In this document: positions 36,569 through 45,049 of the stretch, piece after piece
Position numbering within the stretch: position 1 is the first letter of the stretch
Layout: each line of letters starts with the position of its first letter
NCBI RefSeq assembly: GCF_034932105.1
Contig: NZ_JAYGIG010000014.1
Coordinates: 7,431-71,430 of the forward strand
DNA length: 64,000 nucleotides
From: Leptothoe sp034932105
GTDB lineage: Bacteria; Cyanobacteriota; Cyanobacteriia; Phormidesmidales; Phormidesmidaceae
Direction: 5' to 3'
Made by a program: the position numbers and the translations under genes
Notes under the pieces: generated by a model
Databases searched by the model: none
Seen by the model: the letters and a program-made list of their open reading frames with translations, nothing else
Told to the model about the DNA's origin: nothing

Positions 36569-36607
36569 AAAATGGTCGGTGGCGAATAAACGCCACCGAC
36601 CATTTTT
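36569..36607 (+). terminator. Strong rho-independent terminator after the chelatase-like gene
   Basis: Perfect 16-bp arms AAAATGGTCGGTGGCG (36569-36584) and CGCCACCGACCATTTT (36591-36606) have a six-base loop and T-tract. It stands only 11 bp before the next gene start, so it may overlap that gene's leader. Confidence 0.92.
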
Positions 36608-36617
36608 ATAATTTCCG

Positions 36618-37058
36618 ATGGGTGTTTTTGAACAGTCAATTTTTATTCGGGCAAATGCCACTACTGTTGAGCGGTGCATTTGCGATCGCACCCTCATGCA
36701 TCAATGGCTCAACCCCGCTCTCCGCTGTGAGCCCATGGGAGAAACCTGGAGTACGGACCTCAACAGTCAGACCCGCTTTATTATTCAAGTGCCTTTACTA
36801 CAGCCCAGCTTAATCAGTACCGTAGTGGAGCGTCGACCTGGATTGGTCGTCTGGGCCTTTACCGGCTTTTTTTCCGGCCAAGATCGCTGGGAATGTATCC
36901 CCACAGACGCCGGAACTCACCTGGTCAATCGGTTTGAGTTCGAAATTCCTAATCCGCTGGTGGCCTTTGGTTTTAATCAGTTTGCCGCTGGCTGGACTAA
37001 ACAAGATATGGAAGCCCAGTTGCAGCGGCTGAAACAAGTAGCAGAACGGATGGGTTAA
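36618..37058 (+). CDS. SRPBCC (START/polyketide cyclase-like) family protein
   Basis: The 146-residue protein starts MGVFEQSIFIRANATTVERC and has the SRPBCC lipid-pocket pattern: CDRTLMHQWLNPALRCE, WTDLNSQTRF-like strand segments, and a final amphipathic helix (MEAQLQRLKQVAERM). Such proteins bind hydrophobic ligands. No catalytic residue is evident. It converges on the Cys-rich protein gene, with 6 bp between stops. Confidence 0.8.
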   Translation: MGVFEQSIFIRANATTVERCICDRTLMHQWLNPALRCEPMGETWSTDLNSQTRFIIQVPLLQPSLISTVVERRPGLVVWAFTGFFSGQDRWECIPTDAGTHLVNRFEFEIPNPLVAFGFNQFAAGWTKQDMEAQLQRLKQVAERMG

Positions 37059-37064
37059 AAATTT

Positions 37065-37295
37065 CTATGAGTCAAAATTAATTTGTGGTGCCTCTAAAAA
37101 GCCATCATCTTTAAGGACTTCACCAATCAGGTTCTTATCTTGGTTAATACAGTCAGGCTTTTTGGCATATTGGCAGACGCGAGCATAGAGCCTGGCCCGT
37201 GTCCCCGTGGAGCCATTAGCAAATTGCACAACTTCATTATTGGCAATGGTAACCCCGCACACGGGGCAGTTTTGCGATTGAGATGAGGTAGTCAT
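37065..37295 (-). CDS. Small Cys-rich protein, possible zinc ribbon
   Basis: From ATG 37295 the protein has 76 residues (a GTG at 37304 adds three). It has CPVCG near the N-terminus and two further cysteines, RVCQYAKKPDC, a C-x2-C...C-x7-C set able to bind Zn. The middle (VQFANGSTGTRARLYARV) is basic. The family seems cyanobacterial, but I do not know a function; nucleic-acid or protein binding is possible. Confidence 0.65.
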   Translation of the reverse strand: MTTSSQSQNCPVCGVTIANNEVVQFANGSTGTRARLYARVCQYAKKPDCINQDKNLIGEVLKDDGFLEAPQINFDS

Positions 37296-37649
37296 AGTTT
37301 TCACTCGATTTCGATCAGACCCACCAATAATAATTAGGCAGGCTTCTGTACAGGGTAAGTAGTTTTACTCGTTTCAGCCACTTATTTTGTATCGATTTGC
37401 AACAAAATAATCATTTCTTACGATTTTAAGCATCCCATCGACGGTCCAACCGGTCCAGTCCAGTTACATTTCCAGCTATATTTCTAGGCATTTAACTATT
37501 CAGACATGCCACGCTTGTCATCAAAGTGTGAAATCATAAGGGTACATGGCTGCTTTAAATCAGCCCTATTTGGGCTGAATTTGAGCGTCAGCTGCGCTAG
37601 CTTCCGTGCCAGTGGCTAGGGGCTGATCCGATTCACTGGAAATCTTGCG
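37296..37649. other. 354-bp spacer, nothing recognised
   Basis: This AT-rich divergent spacer lies between the Cys-rich gene and the DICT-domain gene. It contains no convincing frame, hairpin or repeat and presumably holds two promoters. Confidence 0.5.
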
Positions 37650-39071
37650 ATGAATTCTGAGTCTACCCTCAATCAATTAAAGACTCTTTTGCCCCCAGGG
37701 CAAATGCCTGCCAGCTATGGTGTTTACTTCAAGAACACCCTGGTGGCTCTGTGCCATGCCCTAGAGGATCATATTCTGGAGCAGCCAAAAGGATCAGACC
37801 CCCTGGTCCTAGTCACATTTCAGCAGGGTAAGTGGTACCTACAAGAGGCCGATCGCTACGCCGAAATTGCCCGGTGTTCCCAGCAGATTGCGATCGCAGC
37901 CGTCCCTGATAGCGGTTTTGGCAGCCATGCCACCAGCCAACTGCCCAATGTTGATCTAGTTGATCTCCAAGCAGACGATGGCCTCACCCAAGAGTGGAAC
38001 CTGATCATCTTGGCCCCCGGCTATGCTGCCATGCTGCTATGCCACGAGCTATCCGAGGAAGAATATCGCGGTGATAGCGCCCCCAGCTTAGACGTGGAAC
38101 GAAAGTTTTACGGTCTTTGGACCTTTGACCGTGATCCGGTGGAAGTCGCCGCCAAAATTTTGATCGATCGCATGCGACCCTACAATAGCGCCCTAGCCGA
38201 TCAGCTAATAGAACGCTATGACACTCTCATAAATAATCCTCCGGCCACGGCAACTGACCTGAGCGGTGTGGTCACTCGCATTGTTAACTACCTGCAAAGT
38301 AGTCAGCAGCAACTGGTTACCGTTAGCCGCCAAACCCGTGAACTCTGGGAACTAGAAGGCCAAGCATCCAAACTAAACCGGAATTTGGCCGCCAATAAGC
38401 TCCAGGCCTTTTTGCGCATGGTGCAAAGAATTGATCAGCGGGACCCAGCCAATCCCCTCGCCTCTTTACAGGTATCCGCCCTCGCCGAAACCCTAGGACA
38501 GCTGATCGATCTACCCACCCTACAGCTCCGTCGCCTCAGGCTAGCCGGATTACTTTTCCGCATTGGCTTAGCCGAAGCCCCCAAGGAAATCTTTCAACAG
38601 ACGGCGGACCAGCTGGACAAGTCAAGCCTGGTCTTTTGGCGAGATCGGGCGGCCCTAGGGGGTCAGCTCCTATCCTCCATGCCTGAGTTAGCGGCCATCA
38701 GTCGAATTGTTACCCATCAGCTGGAATACTGGGATGGCAGCGGTGCCCCTGACGGGCTCAAAGCCCAGGAAATCCCCCTGGAGTCAAGGGTTTTAGGCCT
38801 CGTCGCCCATTTCCAAGAACTGACGGAGTCCAGGGGAGATCGCAGCGCCATGTCCCTAGGTGACTCCTTAGCCGCCTGCGAACAGCTCAGCGGTCGGCAA
38901 TTTGATCCTCAACTCGTTGAATCCTTAGGCACCGTTGTGCGACTGGCCGAAATTGGCATGCTGCAGCTACCGCAACGCCCGAGTCAACAACCGACAGTTT
39001 GGCTCGAGGATCTGCGGTCCCCAGTAACGGACGAACCACAACCATCTAAATCAGAAGGGGTAACCTCGTGA
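37650..39071 (+). CDS. DICT sensory domain protein with a degenerate HD-GYP domain
   Basis: The 473-residue protein has an N-terminal ~220-residue DICT-type sensory region (FKNTLVALCHALEDHIL, then WNLIILAPGYAAMLLCHELSE), a linker helix and a C-terminal HD-GYP-like domain (~265-440). The signature positions of HD-GYP phosphodiesterases are lost: LHDIGK is LLFRIGL, HHERWDGSGYP is QLEYWDGSGAP, and the late aspartate is replaced in VAHFQEL. It should not cleave c-di-GMP but may bind it or serve as a scaffold. Its stop overlaps the start of the pentapeptide gene by 4 bp (GTGA), so the two proteins are likely made together. Confidence 0.75.
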   Translation: MNSESTLNQLKTLLPPGQMPASYGVYFKNTLVALCHALEDHILEQPKGSDPLVLVTFQQGKWYLQEADRYAEIARCSQQIAIAAVPDSGFGSHATSQLPNVDLVDLQADDGLTQEWNLIILAPGYAAMLLCHELSEEEYRGDSAPSLDVERKFYGLWTFDRDPVEVAAKILIDRMRPYNSALADQLIERYDTLINNPPATATDLSGVVTRIVNYLQSSQQQLVTVSRQTRELWELEGQASKLNRNLAANKLQAFLRMVQRIDQRDPANPLASLQVSALAETLGQLIDLPTLQLRRLRLAGLLFRIGLAEAPKEIFQQTADQLDKSSLVFWRDRAALGGQLLSSMPELAAISRIVTHQLEYWDGSGAPDGLKAQEIPLESRVLGLVAHFQELTESRGDRSAMSLGDSLAACEQLSGRQFDPQLVESLGTVVRLAEIGMLQLPQRPSQQPTVWLEDLRSPVTDEPQPSKSEGVTS

Positions 39072-39655
39072 GCCCAGTAGACATTGAGGCGATTCAGCAG
39101 GGCCAAAACAAAAACCTGATGGGGGCGGACTTAGCGGGTATAGACCTCAGCGGTGCCAACCTAGCCCAGGCCAACTTAAGGGGCGCTAACCTGAACGGGA
39201 CAATCCTCAAACAGGCGGATCTCCGGGCAAATTTAAGGGGTGCCGACATGATGGGAGCGATTCTCACCGATGCCGATTTACGCAATGCCGACCTCCGGGG
39301 AGTCGTTCTGCTGGAAGCCGATACAACCAACGCCAGTTTTGCTGGAGCCTTCCTGGCGGGGGCCGTTTTGAGTAATCTCAGCCTGGTGTCCGTAGACCTG
39401 CGGGGGGCCGATCTACGGGGGGCAAACCTAACAGGCTGTGTGCTACGTAATGCTGATTTGAGTAACACCAACCTCTCTGGGGCCGATTTATCTGGGGCCG
39501 ATCTAGAAGAGGCCACCCTCATTGGTGCTGTGCTGCGAGGGGCCAACTTAACCAATGCCAATCTCCTCTGCGCCTGTATAGACAACAGCAATTTTGAGGG
39601 AGCTACCCTAACGGACGCTTGCCTAATGGGCACGTCTTTAGCGACTGAGCTTTAA
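39068..39655 (+). CDS. Pentapeptide-repeat protein
   Basis: The 195-residue cytosolic protein starts with GTG inside the stop of the DICT gene. Nearly the whole length is A(D/N)LxX repeats (ANLRG ANLNG ... ADLSG ADLEE), about 32 pentapeptides, predicting a four-sided right-handed beta-helix; one register break occurs near ADLRANLRGAD (~50-60). It has no signal peptide. The 4-bp overlap indicates translational coupling and a probable functional link to the DICT/pseudo-HD-GYP protein. Confidence 0.9.
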   Translation: MSPVDIEAIQQGQNKNLMGADLAGIDLSGANLAQANLRGANLNGTILKQADLRANLRGADMMGAILTDADLRNADLRGVVLLEADTTNASFAGAFLAGAVLSNLSLVSVDLRGADLRGANLTGCVLRNADLSNTNLSGADLSGADLEEATLIGAVLRGANLTNANLLCACIDNSNFEGATLTDACLMGTSLATEL

Positions 39656-39710
39656 CGACTGAGTCGTTTGCACAAATTAGGTTTCACACGGCAGATTTCA
39701 CACAAAATCC

Positions 39711-39971
39711 ATGGGTACTCAAACCAAAGGCAAGACAATTTTTCTACTCACATCCATGGTGGGCTGGCTACTCAGCGGCGCTGCCCTGATTTACTTAACC
39801 CCCTTTTTGGCCAATCAGGTTTCCCATTCCGCCACCACTAGCCTGTGGATGGAAAATCTTACCCGGGGAGGATACAATCCCTACCTGGCATTAGCCGGCG
39901 GCGGCAGTATTTTGGCGCTTACGGTGATCGGCAATGCCGTCTGGTACCAATATTTTGAAAACAAAACCTAA
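39711..39971 (+). CDS. Small two-helix membrane protein
   Basis: The 86-residue protein has two hydrophobic helices (IFLLTSMVGWLLSGAALIYL and ALAGGGSILALTVIGNAVWY) joined by a ~30-residue loop containing NLTRGGYNPY. It starts at ATG 55 bp after the pentapeptide gene, same direction, so it could be the third gene of that operon. I do not recognise the family. It is placed just before a Pho-box array and the phosphate-binding gene. Confidence 0.65.
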   Translation: MGTQTKGKTIFLLTSMVGWLLSGAALIYLTPFLANQVSHSATTSLWMENLTRGGYNPYLALAGGGSILALTVIGNAVWYQYFENKT

Positions 39972-40009
39972 ATGCAGATAGGAAGGTAGGCCGTTTTCCC
40001 TAGGATCGG

Positions 40010-40083
40010 CTTATCGTAACCTTTACCTCGTCTTAAACAAACCAAGCGCCTACCTTAAACAAGCAAAGACGTTGTCTTAATTT
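40010..40083 (+). promoter_or_regulatory. Phased Pho-box array (SphR/PhoB-type) upstream of the phosphate-binding gene
   Basis: CTTA-type half-sites fall on one 11-bp register: CTTATCGT (40010), CTTTACCT (40021), CTTAAACA (40032), CTTAAACA (40054) and CTTAATTT (40076). The registers 40043 and 40065 are non-matching. Cyanobacterial Pho boxes are 8-bp CTTAACCT-like repeats with 3-bp spacers, that is, an 11-bp period. The array ends 54 bp before the start codon. It predicts activation under phosphate limitation. Confidence 0.75.
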
Positions 40084-40136
40084 GCCATCGCTACATTACT
40101 CTGAGGCCTGAAAAAATAGCCGAGGAGTCTTTAGTT

Positions 40137-41090
40137 ATGGTTAAGTTCGCTCAAGTTTTCAGCACAGTCGCAGCAGTAGTTGCCGCTGGCACTTTGACTG
40201 CTACCTCTGCAGTTGCTCAGACTATTGCTATTGACGGTTCCAGTACTGTTTTCCCTGTTACTGAAGCCATGGCGGAAGAGTACGCCCTTGCTGGCAACAG
40301 TGCATCTATCACCGTTGGTGTTTCCGGAACCGGCGGTGGCTTCAAAAAGTTCTGCGCCGGTGAGACAGTTATTTCCAATGCATCTCGCCCCATCAAAGAC
40401 ACAGAAAAAGAGCTGTGTGCAGCAGCAGGCATTGACTACGTTGCCATTCCAGTTGCCTATGACGCCCTAGCAGTTATCATCCACCCTGACAACACCTGGG
40501 CAGAGGAAATGACTGTTGAGCAGCTAAAAACTCTGTGGGACGCCCCCGCTGAAGGTGTGATCACCCGTTGGAACCAGATTGATCCGTCCTGGCCCAATGA
40601 GGAAATTGGTCTATACGGTCCTGGTACCGACTCTGGCACATTTGATTACTTCACTGATGAGATTAATGGTGAAGCGGGTGTCAGCCGGGCTGACTACACC
40701 GCTAGTGAAGATGACAACGTTCTAGTGCGCGGTGTTGCTAGCGATACCTATGCCATTGGTTACTTCGGGCTAGCTTACTTTGCTGAGAATGCGGACATTC
40801 TAAAAACGGTTAGCATTTTCAACGAAGAGGTTGGCGAGTTTATTGAGCCTACGGCTGAAAGCATTGAGGCTAACACGTACCAGCCCTTGGGTCGCCCCAT
40901 TTTCATCTATGTAAACACGGCTGCTTTGGCGGACTCCAGCACTGGTGTGACTGACTTCGTTGAATTTTATGTTGAGCAAGCTGAGGCTGGCGACCTCATC
41001 ACTGAAGTTGGCTACGTACCTCTGCCCGATGGTGCAACGGATGCAACTCTCCAAGCCTATGATGCGGAAGCTACGACTATTCTGCCCTAG
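40137..41090 (+). CDS. Phosphate-binding protein, PstS/SphX family
   Basis: The 317-residue protein has a signal peptide (VFSTVAAVVAAGTLTATSAVA, cleaved before QTIAIDGSS; no lipobox) and a phosphate-binding fold: IDGSSTVFPVTEAMAEEY, GVSGTGGGFKKFCAGE and GPGTDSGTFDYFTDEI supply the phosphate-coordinating loops. Two cysteines, in KKFCAG and KELCAA, may form a disulfide. No pstCAB genes adjoin, so it is a stand-alone SphX-like protein that either feeds a distant transporter or acts in sensing. The start has CGAGGAG about ten bases before it. A phased Pho-box array lies upstream. Confidence 0.93.
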   Translation: MVKFAQVFSTVAAVVAAGTLTATSAVAQTIAIDGSSTVFPVTEAMAEEYALAGNSASITVGVSGTGGGFKKFCAGETVISNASRPIKDTEKELCAAAGIDYVAIPVAYDALAVIIHPDNTWAEEMTVEQLKTLWDAPAEGVITRWNQIDPSWPNEEIGLYGPGTDSGTFDYFTDEINGEAGVSRADYTASEDDNVLVRGVASDTYAIGYFGLAYFAENADILKTVSIFNEEVGEFIEPTAESIEANTYQPLGRPIFIYVNTAALADSSTGVTDFVEFYVEQAEAGDLITEVGYVPLPDGATDATLQAYDAEATTILP

Positions 41091-41113
41091 CAGTTCGCCC
41101 ATGAGCTGATTCT

Positions 41114-41155
41114 AGTTTTTTACCTTAGGGTTTCTGAGCCCTGGGGTAAAAAACT
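41114..41155 (+). terminator. Terminator after the phosphate-binding gene
   Basis: AGTTTTTTACCTTAGGG (41114-41130) pairs with CCCTGGGGTAAAAAACT (41139-41155) with two wobble or mismatched positions, 24 bp after the stop. Confidence 0.75.
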
Positions 41156-41201
41156 CAAGAACTTTAAAATTTCACACCCTCATTGGGTATCAACCATTTT
41201 T

Positions 41202-41231
41202 ACCTTGGGGGAATGTTCGCTCCCCCAAGGT
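41202..41231 (+). terminator. Second hairpin in the spacer before the TonB-like gene
   Basis: Perfect 11-bp arms ACCTTGGGGGA (41202-41212) and TCCCCCAAGGT (41221-41231) are followed by TTCCTTTG. It begins 112 bp past the phosphate-binding gene and could be a backup terminator or an attenuator for the next gene. Confidence 0.65.
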
Positions 41232-41289
41232 TTCCTTTGCATTGATTCTTGTATTGATTATTTAATTTACTCGAACATGGTTCCCAAAC

Positions 41290-42246
41290 ATGGTTAGGGT
41301 TGCGCCCTCTGAATCTGGCAAAGGTCTGGTGCAGATAGCGATGGGCCTTGTGATGCAGCCAATTTTATTTGTCCAGGCACTGCCCTATGTCACTGCCCAG
41401 TTATCAGCCTATGGCGTTAGCTTCCTGAAGCGGCCGGTCATATGGATGGCCCTGGGCTTTCACAGTGCTTTGCTAATCCTGCCCACTGTTGATTTATCGG
41501 CCCCAAAAGTGGATACGGTTGTGGAGCCAGAAACTGAAGAGGAAGTTTCCATTGAAGCTGTCAGCCTCAGTGATATTTTGGCCCCCCCTCAAGCGGTGCC
41601 ACCGCCGCCAGCAGCAACGCCTTCAGCAGCACGGCCAGCAGCAGCGGTGGGAGCACCTCCGGTTCTAACAAAAGTACCAGAACGGCTAGAAGAGATTCTT
41701 GAGCAGCAGGAAACCCCTCAAACAAATGAGTTTGACAATGAATTTGAAAACGAGTTTGAGGAACAAGAGGAACAATCCTTTGCCTTTGATCCTGGCCAGC
41801 AGTCAGCGCTAAGTAGTAGCTTGAGTCAGTTTCTCGGGGCTTCCAGTCAAGGCTCTAGTAATTTCGATATCACTGCAACATGGCTGGGAATTGATCCAAC
41901 CAATCCCACCGATATGCGTTTTAGGGCCAAGGACATTGAAAATGTGATTGATCCAGCCGCTTTTTTTACGGCCGATAGCATCAATAACGGCACCTACTTG
42001 CCACTCCCCCAAACAACGTTTAAACAAATTGCTAGAAATATTGATTTGGTTAATCGTGAAGGTCTAGGCCAGGCGCTTCTGAGTGCGGGAATGAGTCAGC
42101 AAGATGAGGGTACCTATGGAGGGCATTCATTTTTTGGGGTGTATGGGCCCAATGGACAACCCGTTAACTACATCTCGTTAATTGATTTGAAAGGGACAAC
42201 GCTAATCTTTGTCTGGCCCAATGACCCACGTGCCTCCGGCAGTTGA
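41290..42246 (+). CDS. TonB-like membrane-anchored protein, first of a pair
   Basis: The 318-residue protein has one membrane helix (~48-67, PVIWMALGFHSALLILPTVD), then an acidic and proline/alanine-rich extended linker (PPQAVPPPPAATPSAARPAA, later DNEFENEFEEQEEQ), and a folded C-terminal ~140 residues starting FDITATWLGIDPTNP. This layout is that of TonB/TolA-type trans-periplasmic proteins. The N-terminal helix resembles that of the next gene, so the two are likely paralogs. No ExbB/ExbD or TonB-dependent receptor is in the window. Transport of a nutrient across the outer membrane is a guess. Confidence 0.6.
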   Translation: MVRVAPSESGKGLVQIAMGLVMQPILFVQALPYVTAQLSAYGVSFLKRPVIWMALGFHSALLILPTVDLSAPKVDTVVEPETEEEVSIEAVSLSDILAPPQAVPPPPAATPSAARPAAAVGAPPVLTKVPERLEEILEQQETPQTNEFDNEFENEFEEQEEQSFAFDPGQQSALSSSLSQFLGASSQGSSNFDITATWLGIDPTNPTDMRFRAKDIENVIDPAAFFTADSINNGTYLPLPQTTFKQIARNIDLVNREGLGQALLSAGMSQQDEGTYGGHSFFGVYGPNGQPVNYISLIDLKGTTLIFVWPNDPRASGS

Positions 42247-42363
42247 GGGTTGGCTATACTGAAATATTTAATTGAATATCTGGAATACTCCGGTTCAAAA
42301 TACTATGCCGATTGTTTAGGCTAGAGAGACACTGGCTGCCCTGTTTGTTATTTCCCCAATGCC

Positions 42364-43422
42364 ATGAATGTTGTGAAACTCCTTTTCAATCCTATCTTTT
42401 TGCTGGCTATGGGTATGCATGCAGGTATTTTACTCATTCCTGTGGCTGGGGGGTCTTCGGATGAAACGGTCCCTGCTCCCAATCCTGAAGGGGAAAGCAT
42501 TACGGTTACTCGCATTCCTCCTCAGCAACCTAAGCCGGACAAGCCTGCTGCCGGACAAGCGCCTATACCCAATCGTCCGGCGACCACAGCGGCCACCCCT
42601 GCCCCCCCTAAAGCTCTTTCCACAGCAAGGGGTGAGACCTCTGCTGGTGCAGCCACCTCCCAACCAAGGAGGCAGGTTAATGGGCGCCGTAGTTCCCTGG
42701 TGTCTCAAAGATCAGTGGGGCGATCAGCGGCCAACGGTAGGGCTGATGACAATGGCCGCTCAAACCCTAATGCCCAGGGTACCGATAGCAATAATCAATC
42801 CAGTCCAACAGCCCTGAATAATCCGAATGAGTCATCCGGCTTGGCACCGCTGCCTGAGAGCGATGCCCCAGGGTCTACCACTATCTCTGTGCCTTCGACC
42901 CCATCTGGGCAAACCGCCCCTACCTTGACGGCCTTGCGAGATGGAGCCAAATCCCGGGATGTGCCCAATTTATTGCAGGCATTTCTGGCTCGTTTACACC
43001 ACAGTGTTTTGAGCACCACAGAGCCGGAGGTAGAAGAAGCTAAACGACGTTGGCTAGCTGACCTAGGGCAGCAGGCAGGTGGGCAGGGGGCGTCTCCCGA
43101 AACGTTAGATCAGGCGTTAAAGCTGAGCTATCCTCTCACTACATTTGAGGAGAATGGCCCTCGGCAGATTCGTAGCTGCCTTAATCCTTTGCCTGTGAAA
43201 GGGTTGGTGGGGGTAGTGGTAGAGGCGAATGGCGCGATCGCAACCGAGCCCACCCTCTTACGTAGCTCCGGCTATGGGTTTCTGAATGACATCGCCCTGG
43301 AAAAGATCAAGGACTATGAGAATTTTCCTGAGGATAGCGCCCAGAAAATCTACCTGGTGGATGTGGAAGTGGACTACGACAAGACCACCTGTGTGGACCT
43401 GGCCAAACTGAAAACTAACTAA
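42364..43422 (+). CDS. TonB-like membrane-anchored protein, second of a pair
   Basis: The 352-residue protein has an N-terminal helix (NPIFLLAMGMHAGILLIPVA) similar to the preceding gene's, then ~180 residues rich in Pro, Ala, Ser, Asn and Arg (RRQVNGRRSS, NNQSSPTALNNPNES), and a C-terminal domain with PVKGLVGVVVEANGAIATEP and SGYGFLNDIALEKIKDYENFP, resembling a TonB C-terminal domain. Two cysteines, in RSCLNP and TTCVDL, may pair. It lies 117 bp after its neighbour in the same direction and probably in one operon. Confidence 0.65.
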   Translation: MNVVKLLFNPIFLLAMGMHAGILLIPVAGGSSDETVPAPNPEGESITVTRIPPQQPKPDKPAAGQAPIPNRPATTAATPAPPKALSTARGETSAGAATSQPRRQVNGRRSSLVSQRSVGRSAANGRADDNGRSNPNAQGTDSNNQSSPTALNNPNESSGLAPLPESDAPGSTTISVPSTPSGQTAPTLTALRDGAKSRDVPNLLQAFLARLHHSVLSTTEPEVEEAKRRWLADLGQQAGGQGASPETLDQALKLSYPLTTFEENGPRQIRSCLNPLPVKGLVGVVVEANGAIATEPTLLRSSGYGFLNDIALEKIKDYENFPEDSAQKIYLVDVEVDYDKTTCVDLAKLKTN

Positions 43423-43443
43423 AAAACTTAACTGACAGCCAAC

Positions 43444-44277
43444 CTAAACCTGGGAGCGATCCGTGAGGATTTCATGACCCTCTTCGGTGATCAGCACCGT
43501 GTGTTCGAACTGGGCGGAAAGTTTGCGATCGCACGTCACCACCGTCCACCGATCCCTCAGGGTACGCGTCACCTTCGATCCCTCATTCACAATCGGCTCA
43601 ATGGCCAACGCCATCCCCGGCTTCAGGGTCACATTGGGCAGCTCCTTGGTCCGAAAATTAAACACGGCCGGGGGCTCATGCAAGTTTCGACCCACCCCAT
43701 GGCCCGTAAATTCCTCCACCACGGTATAGCCACTCGCCCGAATACTATCCTCAATCGCCCCCGCAATATCCAGCAGGGTCTTCCCTGGTAGCGCCTGGGC
43801 CACCCCAGCATAGAGAGCTGACTCCGCTGCATCCATCAGCTTCTGGGCCTGCCCATGCACCTTACCCACCGCAATCGTAATGCAGGAATCACCATGAAAC
43901 CCTTCGTAGTAGGCCCCCGTATCCACCTTGAGTAAATCCCCGGCCTTAATTACCTTACGCTTACGGGGAATACCATGCACCACCTCGTCATTGACGCTGG
44001 CACAAATAGAGCCCGGAAAACCGTGATAGCCCTTAAAACTAGGCGTCGCCCCCAGCTCTCGAATGCGCCGCTCCGCATGGTCATCCAAATCCGCCGTGGT
44101 CATCCCCGGCTGCACCAGCTCAGAAATTTCCTTTAGCACCGTCGCCACAATCCGACCAGCCTGCCGCATGGTGGCTTGTTCAGCCGTGGACTTCAACTCA
44201 ATCCCCTGATGTTTGCGCGGCCCTACCATAACTGGAACAGCCAAAGCCCGCGACAACAAATTACCTAAAACATTCAT
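43444..44277 (-). CDS. map: Methionine aminopeptidase type I
   Basis: The 277-residue enzyme carries the five metal ligands of the pita-bread fold: D in LLKVDTGAYYEG, D in FHGDSCITIA, H in GHGVGRNLHE, E in ALAIEPIVNEGS and E in SAQFEHTVLI. It removes the initiator methionine. The first ~25 residues before KHQGIELKS are hydrophobic and variable, so an internal start (VMVGPRKHQ) is possible. It is convergent with the second TonB-like gene and divergent from rplS. Confidence 0.95.
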   Translation of the reverse strand: MNVLGNLLSRALAVPVMVGPRKHQGIELKSTAEQATMRQAGRIVATVLKEISELVQPGMTTADLDDHAERRIRELGATPSFKGYHGFPGSICASVNDEVVHGIPRKRKVIKAGDLLKVDTGAYYEGFHGDSCITIAVGKVHGQAQKLMDAAESALYAGVAQALPGKTLLDIAGAIEDSIRASGYTVVEEFTGHGVGRNLHEPPAVFNFRTKELPNVTLKPGMALAIEPIVNEGSKVTRTLRDRWTVVTCDRKLSAQFEHTVLITEEGHEILTDRSQV

Positions 44278-44537
44278 AGTGGGCGATCGAGTTTTGCAAT
44301 GGAATTTTCATACTCACACTATATATAGTAAGCGGAATTCTCGTTCCACCCCCATGATCCCCATCCCCCGGCCCTAGGTTGCCCGTGCCCCATTTGATGA
44401 TCCAATCCCCCATACCTTCATTGGCCATGGCCCAGACTGTGATGATCCCATGCCCCATCCAAATCTTTTCCCCAAAAGCCATTGGTATTTGTGACCATGT
44501 TGGCCTAATATTAAAGACTGTGCGCTTTTCAGGGCTT

Positions 44538-44906
44538 ATGAACGCTGAGGAGATTATCCGCTCTATAGAAGCGGAATATATCAAAGACGACATCCCCAAG
44601 ATCTATATTGGGGACACAATTCGGGTCGGTGTCCGAATTGTGGAAGGTGGAAAGGAACGTATCCAGCCCTTCGAAGGTACTGTCATTGCCATGCGCAATG
44701 GTGGTATTAACGAAACGATCACCGTACGTCGCGTCTTCCAAGGCGTGGGTGTAGAACGCGTTTTCTTGCTCCATGCCCCCCGTGTGGCCAATATTCAGGT
44801 CATCCGTAGGGGTAAAGCGCGGCGTGCTAAGTTGTACTACCTTCGCGATCGCGTTGGTAAGGCAACTCGTTTGAAGCAGCGCTTTGATCGTCCCATTGCC
44901 AAATAG
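44538..44906 (+). CDS. rplS: 50S ribosomal protein L19
   Basis: From ATG 44538 the protein has 122 residues and the family pattern GDTIRVGVRIVEGGKERIQ, then FEGTVIAMRNGG and VERVFLLHAPRVANI. Upstream in-frame codons from 44379 run through a CCCCATGCCC-rich low-complexity spacer and are not conserved. It opens the translation cluster rplS-trnW-secE-nusG-rplK-rplA-rplJ-rplL. Confidence 0.96.
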   Translation: MNAEEIIRSIEAEYIKDDIPKIYIGDTIRVGVRIVEGGKERIQPFEGTVIAMRNGGINETITVRRVFQGVGVERVFLLHAPRVANIQVIRRGKARRAKLYYLRDRVGKATRLKQRFDRPIAK

Positions 44907-44976
44907 GGCAATAATTACCGGGGCTACCTAAAGCCCTAGGATTAAGCCTTACAATGGGGCAAGTTCAAAGAGTCGT

Positions 44977-45049
44977 GCGTCCTTAGTTCAGTTGGTAGAA
45001 CGTCGGTCTCCAAAACCGAATGTCGGGGGTTCGAGTCCTCCAGGGCGCG
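44977..45049 (+). tRNA. trnW: tRNA-Trp (anticodon CCA)
   Basis: A 73-nt cloverleaf: acceptor GCGTCCT (44977-44983) pairs with AGGGCGC (45042-45048) with one G-T; the D arm is GTTCAGTTGGTAGAAC, the anticodon loop CTCCAAA and the T arm GGGGGTTCGAGTCCTCC. The discriminator is G; the 3' CCA is not encoded. It lies between rplS and secE. Confidence 0.96.

Noticed and set aside
39094..39633. 179-codon frame antisense to the pentapeptide gene
   Set aside because: It is a low-complexity mirror of the A(D/N)LxX codons (SAPxK repeats); the plus-strand protein has the real fold.
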